From positions 3,906,001 to 3,970,000 of the forward strand of contig NC_015312.1 in assembly GCF_000196675.2 (NCBI RefSeq): a stretch of DNA of 64,000 bases. The letters run 5' to 3'. The DNA is from Pseudonocardia benzenivorans CB1190. GTDB taxonomy: Bacteria; Actinomycetota; Actinomycetes; Mycobacteriales; Pseudonocardiaceae. This document shows, piece by piece, positions 55,585-63,094 of this stretch. Each line of letters starts with the position of its first letter. The first letter of the stretch is position 1. Under the pieces are notes generated by a model. It was not told where the DNA came from. It did not search any database and was given only the letters and a program-made list of their open reading frames with translations. The translations under genes and the position numbers were made by a program.

Positions 55585-57285
55585 GTGCAGAACGCCGAGA
55601 CGGTTGCGGAGGCCTACCTGGTCGCGCTGCGCGAGCGCGGTGTCGACCGGCTGTTCGTCAACGCGGGCACCGACTTCGCGACGATCGTCGAGGCCTACGC
55701 CCGGCAGAAGGAGTCCGGTCTCGACCTGCCGCAGGTGATCGTCTGCGCGCACGAGAACCTCGCGGTGTCGATGGCGCACGGCTCCTACCTGGGCGACGGC
55801 CGGGTGCAGGCGGTCATGCTGCACACCAGCGTCGGCTCGGCCAACGCGGTCTGCGCGGTGTCCAACGCCGCCAGCGCCCGGGTGCCGGTGCTGCTGTCCG
55901 CCGGCCGCACCCCGCTGTTCGAGGACGGCGTGCTCGGCGCCCGCGACTACGGCATCCACTGGGCCCAGGAGATGTTCGACCAGGCCGGGATGCTGCGCGA
56001 GCTCGTGAAGTGGGACTACGAGCTGCACGACGGGGGCCAGGTCCGCCAGGTCGTCGACCGGGCGCTCGACCGGGCCCGCACCGAGCCGCCCGGCCCGGTG
56101 TACCTGTCGCTGCCGCGCGAGGTGCTGGCCGCGCCGACGTTCGGCATCCCCGCGACCCCGGCACCGCCCGTCCCGACGTCGGCCCATCCCGATCCGGCGG
56201 CCGTCGAGACGCTCGCCGAGCACCTGGCGACGGCGCGGTTCCCGCTGATCGTCACCGGCGACTCCGGCGCCGACCACGGCTGCGTCGCGCTGCTGGCCGA
56301 GCTGGCCGGGCGGCACGGCATCGGGGTCGTCGAGAGCGGCCCCCGGCACGTCAGCATGCCGGCCGACCACCCGATGCACCTGGGCTACCGGCCCGCTGAG
56401 GTACTCGCCGACGCCGACGTCGTCGTCACCCTCGACCTCGACGTGCCCTGGCTGCCCTCGGCGGTCTCCCCCGCCGACGACGCCGTCGTCGTCCAGGTGG
56501 GGCCCGACCCGCACTTCGCGCGCTACCCGATCCGCTCGCACCGCTCCGACCTGACGATCACCGCCGGGTGCGGGCCGCTGCTCGCGGCACTGGGTCCGGC
56601 GCTCGCGAGCCGGGCCGAGCGCATCGACCCGGGCCGGGCGGCGCGGCTCACCGAGCTGGGCGGACGCTGGCGCGCGCGCCGGCAGGCCCTGCTCGACCAG
56701 GAGGCCGCCGCGACCGACGGCCAGATCACCAAGGCCGCGATGAACGCGGCGCTGGCGACGGTGCTCGACGACGGGTCCGACACCGTCGTCGTCAACGAGT
56801 ACTGGGCGCAGGCCGAGGTGCTGGCGCCGACCGTCCCCGGCTCCTACCTGGGCACCCCGCCCGCGGGCGGCCTCGGCTGGGGGCTGCCGGCGGCGATCGG
56901 GGTCAAGCTCGCCCGGCCGGGTGCGACGGTCGTCGCCACCGTCGGCGACGGCGCGTACCTGTTCGCCAACCCCGCGGCCTGCCACCAGGCGATGGCGATG
57001 CACGGGCTGCCCGTGCTGACCGTCGTCTGCAGCAACGACCACTGGGGCGCGGTGCAGGCCTCGGCGCTCAAGGTCCACCCCGACGGCCACGCGGCCGCGT
57101 CGGCGGACCTCTCACCGCTGGCCCGGCTCGACCCGGTGCCCGCGTTCGCCGCGTACGCCGAGGCCTCCGGGGGCCACGGCGTCCGCGTCACCGAGCGGTC
57201 GGAACTGGTCCCGGCGCTGCGGAACGCGCTGCGCGTGGTGCGTGAGGAAGGCCGTCAGGCGCTGGTCGACGTCGCCTGCACCTGA
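55585..57285 (+). CDS. ThDP-dependent decarboxylase/lyase family enzyme (benzoylformate decarboxylase-like)
   Basis: A 566-residue thiamine-diphosphate enzyme of the acetolactate synthase/benzoylformate decarboxylase group. The N-terminal domain has VNAGTDFATIVEAYA and the catalytic-Glu region VIVCAHENLAVSMAHGS; the C-terminal domain has the cofactor motif GDGAYLFANPAACHQAMAMH, followed by LTVVCSNDHWG. GTG 55585 was chosen since GGAG lies 8 nt upstream; GTG 55579 overlaps the previous stop but is too close to it. Likely substrate is a 2-oxo acid from aromatic degradation. A 19-bp hairpin follows. Confidence 0.83.
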   Translation: MQNAETVAEAYLVALRERGVDRLFVNAGTDFATIVEAYARQKESGLDLPQVIVCAHENLAVSMAHGSYLGDGRVQAVMLHTSVGSANAVCAVSNAASARVPVLLSAGRTPLFEDGVLGARDYGIHWAQEMFDQAGMLRELVKWDYELHDGGQVRQVVDRALDRARTEPPGPVYLSLPREVLAAPTFGIPATPAPPVPTSAHPDPAAVETLAEHLATARFPLIVTGDSGADHGCVALLAELAGRHGIGVVESGPRHVSMPADHPMHLGYRPAEVLADADVVVTLDLDVPWLPSAVSPADDAVVVQVGPDPHFARYPIRSHRSDLTITAGCGPLLAALGPALASRAERIDPGRAARLTELGGRWRARRQALLDQEAAATDGQITKAAMNAALATVLDDGSDTVVVNEYWAQAEVLAPTVPGSYLGTPPAGGLGWGLPAAIGVKLARPGATVVATVGDGAYLFANPAACHQAMAMHGLPVLTVVCSNDHWGAVQASALKVHPDGHAAASADLSPLARLDPVPAFAAYAEASGGHGVRVTERSELVPALRNALRVVREEGRQALVDVACT

Positions 57286-57286
57286 C

Positions 57287-57328
57287 CGTGCGTGGCGATG
57301 GTCGCTATCGCGACCATCGCCACGCACG
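57287..57328. terminator. 19-bp perfect hairpin after the ThDP enzyme
   Basis: CGTGCGTGGCGATGGTCGC (57287-57305) pairs with GCGACCATCGCCACGCACG (57310-57328) around a 4-nt loop. Its central part is the same as in the hairpin at 20978-21019, 36 kb away, so it may be a copy of a dispersed palindromic element. Confidence 0.75.
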
Positions 57329-57347
57329 ACGGCTGTTGGATGGGGTC

Positions 57348-58178
57348 GTGCACGTCGCGCCCCCGCTCCCGGTCCCCTCGTTCCTCACCACCGCCGACGG
57401 CGTGCGGCTCGCCTACCGCGAGCTCGGCGCGGGCCGGCCGACCGTGCTGCTGCACGGGTTCTCCTCGACAGCCCTGATCAACTGGGTGACGCCCGGGCAC
57501 GCGGCGGCGGTCGCGGCGACCGGGCGCCGGGTGATCCTCCCCGACCTGCGCGGGCACGGCGACAGCGACCGCAGCCACGATCCCCGCGCGTACCCCGCCG
57601 ACGTCCTCACCGACGACGTCTTCGCGCTGCTCGACCACCTCGGCCTCGCCGACGGCGACTACGATCTCGGCGGCTACTCGCTGGGGGCGCGCACCTCGCT
57701 GCGCGCGGTGGTGCGCGGAGCCCGGCCGGGCCGGCTCGTCGTCGCCGGCATGGGTCTCGCCGGAGTGGTCCACATCCGTGGCCACTCGTTCGCCGACGTG
57801 TTCACCCAGGTCCTCGACGACGCCGCCCCGCCCGCCGGCACGTTCGCGCCCGCGAGCCCGCAGCGGCGCATCGCCGACTTCGTCGAGCGCATCGGGGCGG
57901 ACCGGACGGCGCTGCGGCTGGCGCTGGGCACGGCCGTCGACACCCCGGAGGTCGAGCTCGCGGGTGTCGTCGCGCCCACCCTGGTGGTGTGCGGCGACCG
58001 CGACGACCCCGACGACGCCCGCGCGCTCGCCGACGTCCTGCCGCACAGCACGTTCGCGACGGTGAAGGGCGACCACATCAGCGCGGCGAACCGCTCCGAC
58101 GCGCTGGGCGTGGCGATCGCGTCGTTCCTGACCTCGCTCACGGGCTCTACACCGGGACGCGCCCCAGGGTGGTCATGA
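57348..58178 (+). CDS. alpha/beta hydrolase
   Basis: A 276-residue hydrolase. The fold is clear from VRLAYRELGAGRPTVLLHGFSST, VILPDLRGHGDSDRSHDPRAYP and the elbow GGYSLGAR with the nucleophile Ser; the acid/His pair is in LVVCGDRDDPDDA and TVKGDHISA. GTG at 57348 has GGTC upstream but no strong ribosome site. Its 3' end overlaps the convergent E1 beta gene by 32 bp. It may hydrolyse an ester or CoA-type intermediate of the island. Confidence 0.8.
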   Translation: MHVAPPLPVPSFLTTADGVRLAYRELGAGRPTVLLHGFSSTALINWVTPGHAAAVAATGRRVILPDLRGHGDSDRSHDPRAYPADVLTDDVFALLDHLGLADGDYDLGGYSLGARTSLRAVVRGARPGRLVVAGMGLAGVVHIRGHSFADVFTQVLDDAAPPAGTFAPASPQRRIADFVERIGADRTALRLALGTAVDTPEVELAGVVAPTLVVCGDRDDPDDARALADVLPHSTFATVKGDHISAANRSDALGVAIASFLTSLTGSTPGRAPGWS

Positions 58179-59133
58179 CGGCCGACCGGATCTCGGCGGC
58201 ACCGGGCAGGTAGGCGTCCTCGAGCGGCGGGCTCAGCGGGATCGGCTGGAACGGCGCGCCGACGCGCTCGACCGGGGCGTCGAGGTCGTCGAACGCGGCG
58301 TGCTGCACCGCGGCCGCGACCTCCGCGCCGAACCCGCCGTGCCGCACCGCCTCGTGGGCGACGACGAGCCGGTTGGTGCGCCGCACCGACTCCACGACGG
58401 TGTCCAGGTCGAGCGGGACGAGCGTGCGCGGGTCGATGACCTCGACCTCGATGCCCTCGGCCGCGAGCTCCTCGGCCGCCGCGAGTGCCTCGCCGACCAT
58501 GCGGGACAACGCGACGACGGTGACGTCGCGGCCGCGGCGGCGCACCGCGGCGCGGCCGAGCGGGATGGGCTCGACGGGGTCGGGCACGGGCTCGCGGCGG
58601 AAGTACAGCACCTTGTTCTCGACGACGACGACCGGCCCGGGCGCGGTCATCGCGGCGGCGAGCAGGCCCGCCGCGTCGGCGGCCCCCGACGGCATGACGA
58701 CGGTCAGTCCCGGCACGTGGGTCAGCCACGCCTCCAGGCTCTGCGAGTGCTGTGCCGCGGCCCGCTGCCCGGCGCCGCCCTGCGTGCGCAGCACCATCGG
58801 CACCGTCAGCTGGCCGCCGGACATGAAGTGCGCCTTGGCCGCCTGGTTCACCAGCTGGTCGAGCGCGAGCGTGATGAAGTCGACGTACATGATCTCGAGG
58901 ACGGGCCGCAGCCCCGACTGGGCGGCACCCACGGCGACGCCGCAGATCGCGGCCTCGCTGATCGGGGTGTCGATCACGCGGGCCGCGCCGAACTCCTCGA
59001 CCAGGCCGGCAGTCGTCGTGAACGGCCCGCCCGCGCTGACGTCCTCGCCGAGGACGAACACGTCGGGGTCGGCCCGCATGGCCTGCGCGATCGTCGTGGA
59101 GATCGCCTTGGCGTAGGTCAGCTCACGGGTCAT
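58147..59133 (-). CDS. 2-oxoacid dehydrogenase E1 component, beta subunit (second pair)
   Basis: A 328-residue transketolase-like beta subunit. It contains DPDVFVLGEDVSAGGPF, DTPISEAAICGVAVGAA and HSQSLEAWLTHVPGLTVVMP, ending with VERVGAPFQPIPLSPPLEDAYLP. With the alpha subunit at 59130-60134 it forms an E1 that decarboxylates a 2-oxo acid. ATG at 59133 overlaps the alpha stop as ATGA. Most downstream gene of the operon. Acetoin-dehydrogenase-like architecture; substrate not set. Confidence 0.88.
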   Translation of the reverse strand: MTRELTYAKAISTTIAQAMRADPDVFVLGEDVSAGGPFTTTAGLVEEFGAARVIDTPISEAAICGVAVGAAQSGLRPVLEIMYVDFITLALDQLVNQAAKAHFMSGGQLTVPMVLRTQGGAGQRAAAQHSQSLEAWLTHVPGLTVVMPSGAADAAGLLAAAMTAPGPVVVVENKVLYFRREPVPDPVEPIPLGRAAVRRRGRDVTVVALSRMVGEALAAAEELAAEGIEVEVIDPRTLVPLDLDTVVESVRRTNRLVVAHEAVRHGGFGAEVAAAVQHAAFDDLDAPVERVGAPFQPIPLSPPLEDAYLPGAAEIRSAVMTTLGRVPV

Positions 59134-60134
59134 CGCGCACCACCGGACTCGACGAGCGCCGCCGCACGCGCGACGGCGGGGAACGGGCTCGACCGGGCCC
59201 AGGCGACGGCCTCGTCGACCTCGGCGCGGGCGGCGGCCTCGAGGGCGGCGGGCTCGTCGGCGGCCAGCCAGCCCGCGTCGTGACCTGCTCGCTGGAGCCG
59301 CAGGATGGGGTCCTTGCGCTGCCAGTCCTCGGTGGAGACGGCCTCGCGGTAGCGGTCGGGATCGCCCTCGTAGTGCCCGCGCAGCCGGTGGGTGAGGCAC
59401 TCCAGCAGTGCCGGACCCTCCCCCGCCCTGGCCCGCGCGAGCAGCTCGGAGAACGCCGACCAGACCTCGCCGACCTCGTTGCCGTCGACGGTCGTGCGCG
59501 GCAGCGGATAGGGCGCGACGACGTCGCTGACCCGCTCGACGGTCGTGTGTGCCGAGCGCGGGGTGAACTCGGCGAACCCGTTGTTCTCGCACACCAGCAG
59601 CACCGGCAGCCGCCACAGTGTCGCCAGGTTGACCGACTCGGTGAACAACCCGGCCTGCACCGCGCCGTCGCCGAAGAAGACGACGGCCACCGCGTCGGTC
59701 CCGCGCTGCTTCGCGGCGAGAGCCGAGCCCAGCGCGAGCGGGATGTTGCCACCGACGACGCCCGTCGCACCGAGGAAGCCGTGCGCGACGTCGACCAGGT
59801 GCATCGAGCCGCCCATGCCCGAGCACAGGCCGCCCTCGCGGCCCATCAGCTCGGCCATCGTGCGGTCTAGCGGCGTCCCCTTGGCGACGGCGTGCCCGTG
59901 CGCGCGGTGTCCGCTGTAGACGGCGTCGCCGTCGCGCAGCTGCCGGCACACCGCCGCGGCCACGCCCTCGCCGCCGATCGAGAGGTGGATGAGTCCGTGC
60001 ACCTCGTCGGCGCGCTTGAGGGCGCCCACGCGTTCCTCGAACGCCCGGATGCGCCACATCGTCGTGAGGAGGTCGCGCAGCACGTCGGGCGTCGGCGCCG
60101 CCGTCGACACGTCCCGGTGGACCGACGCGGTCAC
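59130..60134 (-). CDS. 2-oxoacid dehydrogenase E1 component, alpha subunit (second pair)
   Basis: A 334-residue ThDP-binding alpha subunit. The cofactor motif is VVFFGDGAVQAGLFTESVNL to CENNGFAEF; HLSIGGEGVAAAV and AELMGREGGLCSGMGGSMHL are further conserved segments. GTG at 60134 overlaps the previous gene's stop (GTGA). It differs clearly from the other alpha subunit at 61191-62210, so the two E1 pairs are not recent duplicates. Confidence 0.9.
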   Translation of the reverse strand: MTASVHRDVSTAAPTPDVLRDLLTTMWRIRAFEERVGALKRADEVHGLIHLSIGGEGVAAAVCRQLRDGDAVYSGHRAHGHAVAKGTPLDRTMAELMGREGGLCSGMGGSMHLVDVAHGFLGATGVVGGNIPLALGSALAAKQRGTDAVAVVFFGDGAVQAGLFTESVNLATLWRLPVLLVCENNGFAEFTPRSAHTTVERVSDVVAPYPLPRTTVDGNEVGEVWSAFSELLARARAGEGPALLECLTHRLRGHYEGDPDRYREAVSTEDWQRKDPILRLQRAGHDAGWLAADEPAALEAAARAEVDEAVAWARSSPFPAVARAAALVESGGAR

Positions 60135-61129
60135 CGCACGGCCGTAGCGGCGTCGTGCGGGAGCGTCACGTCGACGGCCCGGCGCACCCCGGCGACGATC
60201 TTGGCGACGTCGGGCAGCACGAAGTCCTCCATCGGCTTGCTGTACGCGATCGGCGCGTCCAGGGCCGTGACCTGCACGATCGGGGCACGCAGCGAGGCGA
60301 AGCCCGCCTCGGCCACCTCGGCGGCGATGATCGCCGACACCGACGCGTGCCGGGTCGCCTGGTCGACCAGGACCAACCGCCCGGTCCGCTCCACCGACGC
60401 CAGCACGGTGTCGACGTCGAGCGGCGCGATCGTGCGCGGGTCGATGACCTCGACCGACACGCCGTCGGCCGCGAGCTCCTCGGCGGCCTCCAGCGCGCGG
60501 TGCACCGTCCAGCCCGTCGCGACGAGCGTCACGTCGGTACCGGGCCGCACGATCGCGGCCTGGCCGAAGGGCACCAGGTGCTCGCCCTCGGGCACGTCGC
60601 CGGTCTCGAGTGTCAGCAGGTAGTGGTGCAGGAACAGCACCGGGTTGTCGTCGCGGATGGCGGTGGCCATGAGGCCCTTGGCGTCCGCGGGCGTGGACGG
60701 CAGCGCGACCTTGAGCCCCGGGACGCCCATGAACATCCCGTAGATCGACCCGGTGTGCTGGCCGGCCCAGCCCGCGGTGAAGCCGTAGCCGGCCTTGAGG
60801 ACCAGCGGCGCGGTCACCCGGCCGCCGGACATGTAGTGGAACCGGTTGGCCTCGTTGACGACCTGGTCCATGGCGACGAGCAGGAACTCGGCCATCGTGC
60901 AGTCGACGACGGGCCGCTTGCCCGCGAGCGCCGCCCCGGCGGCCATTCCGATCTCCGCGGTCTCCGAGATCGGGGTGACGCGCACCCGGTCGGGTCCGAA
61001 GGCGGCGACGAACGGGTCCTCCGGGCTGCCGCCGACGCTCTGCCCGATCAGCAGGACGTCCTCGTCGCGGGACATCTCCTGATGGATGCCCTCCATGATC
61101 GCGGCGATGTAGGTGATCTCGCGGGCCAT
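60131..61129 (-). CDS. 2-oxoacid dehydrogenase E1 component, beta subunit (first pair)
   Basis: A 332-residue beta subunit with DEDVLLIGQSVGGSPEDPFV, RVTPISETAEIGMAAGAAL and GHTGSIYGMFMGVPGLKVALP-like core (QHTGSIYGMFMGVPG). ATG at 61129 has a ribosome site (AGGAG) in the 61-bp gap after the alpha gene. It pairs with the alpha subunit upstream in the operon. The active-site region differs from the second beta subunit, suggesting a different substrate. Confidence 0.88.
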   Translation of the reverse strand: MAREITYIAAIMEGIHQEMSRDEDVLLIGQSVGGSPEDPFVAAFGPDRVRVTPISETAEIGMAAGAALAGKRPVVDCTMAEFLLVAMDQVVNEANRFHYMSGGRVTAPLVLKAGYGFTAGWAGQHTGSIYGMFMGVPGLKVALPSTPADAKGLMATAIRDDNPVLFLHHYLLTLETGDVPEGEHLVPFGQAAIVRPGTDVTLVATGWTVHRALEAAEELAADGVSVEVIDPRTIAPLDVDTVLASVERTGRLVLVDQATRHASVSAIIAAEVAEAGFASLRAPIVQVTALDAPIAYSKPMEDFVLPDVAKIVAGVRRAVDVTLPHDAATAVR

Positions 61130-61190
61130 CTGGTGCTCCTGGGCTCGTGCAGCTCGGAGGGGGCCTCGTGCTGCTCGCAGTGGTGGGTGG

Positions 61191-62210
61191 TCAGGCGTGG
61201 ACGAAGCGCAGCGCGTCGGCGGGCTCGGGCTCGGGACCCGCGAGCGCGCCGTCGACGGCCCGCTGCATCTCGTCGGCGGCCTCGGCGACGATGGCGTCGG
61301 CCCGGGCGGCGTCGAGGACCCCGCCGGTGACGAGCGCGCCGCGGAACCGCGGCACCGGGTCGCCGCGCTTGGCGGCCTCGTACTCGGCGACGTCGCCGAA
61401 CACCGTGACGGCCTCGTGCTCGGGGTAGTGCAGGGGCACCCCGGGCGGAGCGATGGAGTTGCCGTGCGCCGAGAGCCGGTAGACCAGCGACTCGACGAGT
61501 GTCGGGCCCTCGCCCGCGCGGGCCCGCGACACGGCCTCGGCGACGGTCTCGTACACGACGTCGGGGTCGCCGCCGTCGATCGTCACGCCGGGCATGCTGT
61601 ACGCCTTGGCCTTGGTGGCCAACGGCTCGCCCGCGGCGGCGTTGGCGTCCTCCTGCTCGACGCGCACCGACACGCTGTAGCTGTTGTTCTCCATGACGAA
61701 CACGATCGGCAGCTTCCACAGCGACGCGATGTTCAGCGACTCGTGGAACGCGCCCTGCTTGCTCGCCCCGTCGCCGAAGAAGCACAGCACCACGTCGCCC
61801 GCCCGCCGGATCTGCGCGGCGTAGGCGGCGCCGGTGGCCTGCGGGATCGACTGTCCGACGATGCCCGACGTGCCGAGGAAGCCGCGCTCCGGGTCGGCCA
61901 GGTGCATCGAGCCGCCGTAGCCGCCGCACAGCCCGTTCGACCGGCCGTAGATCTCGGCGAGCATCGCCGTGGTGTCGGTGCCGAGCGCGATGGGGTAGCC
62001 GTGGCAGCGGTAGGTGGCCATGACCTGGTCGCCGGGCCGGATCGCCGCGATCGACCCGACGATCGACGCCTCGGCGCCGTCGGCGAGATGCGTGTGCCCG
62101 CGGATGACGCCCGGGTGCTCGGCGAACGTCCGCTTGACGCGCTCCTCGAACTCCCGGATACGCACCATCGTGCGGAACATCTCGACGCGGTCCTGACTGT
62201 TCGTGCTCAC
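61191..62210 (-). CDS. 2-oxoacid dehydrogenase E1 component, alpha subunit (first pair)
   Basis: A 339-residue ThDP alpha subunit. Conserved parts are TMVRIREFEERVKRTFAEHP, HLADGAEASIVGSI, GGYGGSMHLADPERGFLGTSG and the cofactor motif FFGDGASKQGAFHESLNIA to VMENNSYSVSV. GTG at 62210 overlaps the isomerase stop as GTGA and has GGAG upstream. Belongs to the same operon as the E2 and TIM-barrel genes before it. Confidence 0.9.
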   Translation of the reverse strand: MSTNSQDRVEMFRTMVRIREFEERVKRTFAEHPGVIRGHTHLADGAEASIVGSIAAIRPGDQVMATYRCHGYPIALGTDTTAMLAEIYGRSNGLCGGYGGSMHLADPERGFLGTSGIVGQSIPQATGAAYAAQIRRAGDVVLCFFGDGASKQGAFHESLNIASLWKLPIVFVMENNSYSVSVRVEQEDANAAAGEPLATKAKAYSMPGVTIDGGDPDVVYETVAEAVSRARAGEGPTLVESLVYRLSAHGNSIAPPGVPLHYPEHEAVTVFGDVAEYEAAKRGDPVPRFRGALVTGGVLDAARADAIVAEAADEMQRAVDGALAGPEPEPADALRFVHA

Positions 62211-63094
62211 GGTCGCTCCTGCCCCGCCGCGACGCCGGCGCCGAGTGCAGCCGACGTCGTGTCCGTGGTTCGCTGGAAGATCTCGTCGATCGGCAACGCG
62301 CGCAACGCGTCCGAGAGCACCTCGACACCCCACGGACCGTCGTACCCGAGCTCGCGGAGCACGGCGACGTAGCCGGGGATGTCGAACTCGCCCTCGCCGG
62401 GCAGCCGGCGGTGCCGCGTCGTCTCGTGGCTGTGGTCGGGCATGTTCGCGACCGTGCCGTCGGAGAGCTCGACGTGGACGAGCCGCTCCGGCGGGATCAC
62501 GCGCAGGTCCTCCGCGGTGATCCCGAGCTTGCCCAGGTGCCACGTGTCGATGGCGATGCCGCCGTGGGCCGGGTCGGACGCCGACACGATCTCCAGCACC
62601 CCCGCCAGCGAGGGCGCGTTGACGTCGAACGGCATCAGCTCGTAGGCCATCGGCGGCACCCCGCGGCCGGCGGCGTCGGCGCACAGCGCGGCGAACCCGT
62701 CGGTCAGCTGGGCCGTCGAGGCCGGTGTGCGGCGCAGGTTCCCGAGCTTGACGTGGTGGGCACCCAGCTCGACCGCCGCGGTGAACAGCAGGTCGCGCTG
62801 GGCGTCCGACGCGGTGCGCCGGTCGTCGCCCTCCTCGACGAACCAGTCGTTGAGGAACTCGATCTCCAGGTCGCGCAGCCCGGCGTCGACGAAGATCGTC
62901 CGGAGCTCGCCCATCGTGCGGCTCTCGAGGAGGTGCTCGAGGTCGGTGTGCCACAGGCCGAGCCCGGTCATGCCGACGCGGGCCGCCTGGGCGCAGCGCT
63001 CCGGCCAGTCGAACAGGCTCCACTCGCGGCCGGTCCCGATCTCCACCGGACCGGCGACGGTCCAGTAGGAGCCGAGGACGTCCGAAGAAGTCAC
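62207..63094 (-). CDS. sugar phosphate isomerase/epimerase-family TIM barrel (AP-endonuclease-2-like)
   Basis: A 295-residue TIM-barrel protein. Metal-site residues appear in DLEIEFLNDWFVEEGD, AHHVKLGNLR, AYELMPFD, IDTWHLGK and HVELSDG, then GEGEFDIPGYVAVLRELGYDGPWGVEVLSD. The family holds isomerases, epimerases and dehydratases (for example of inosose or hydroxypyruvate). It is set between the E2 and first E1 alpha genes with GTGA overlaps on both sides, so it should act on the same substrate path, probably as an isomerase or dehydratase. Confidence 0.8.
   Translation of the reverse strand: MTSSDVLGSYWTVAGPVEIGTGREWSLFDWPERCAQAARVGMTGLGLWHTDLEHLLESRTMGELRTIFVDAGLRDLEIEFLNDWFVEEGDDRRTASDAQRDLLFTAAVELGAHHVKLGNLRRTPASTAQLTDGFAALCADAAGRGVPPMAYELMPFDVNAPSLAGVLEIVSASDPAHGGIAIDTWHLGKLGITAEDLRVIPPERLVHVELSDGTVANMPDHSHETTRHRRLPGEGEFDIPGYVAVLRELGYDGPWGVEVLSDALRALPIDEIFQRTTDTTSAALGAGVAAGQERP

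Noticed and set aside
54475..57090. Open frame of about 870 codons on the minus strand over the hydrolase and ThDP genes
   Set aside because: Shadow of the plus-strand genes; composition dominated by Arg, Gly, Val and Asp.
55307..57285. Complete beta-ketoadipate pathway branch
   Set aside because: Only the muconolactone isomerase-like gene is present; no muconate cycloisomerase, enol-lactonase or thiolase is in the window.
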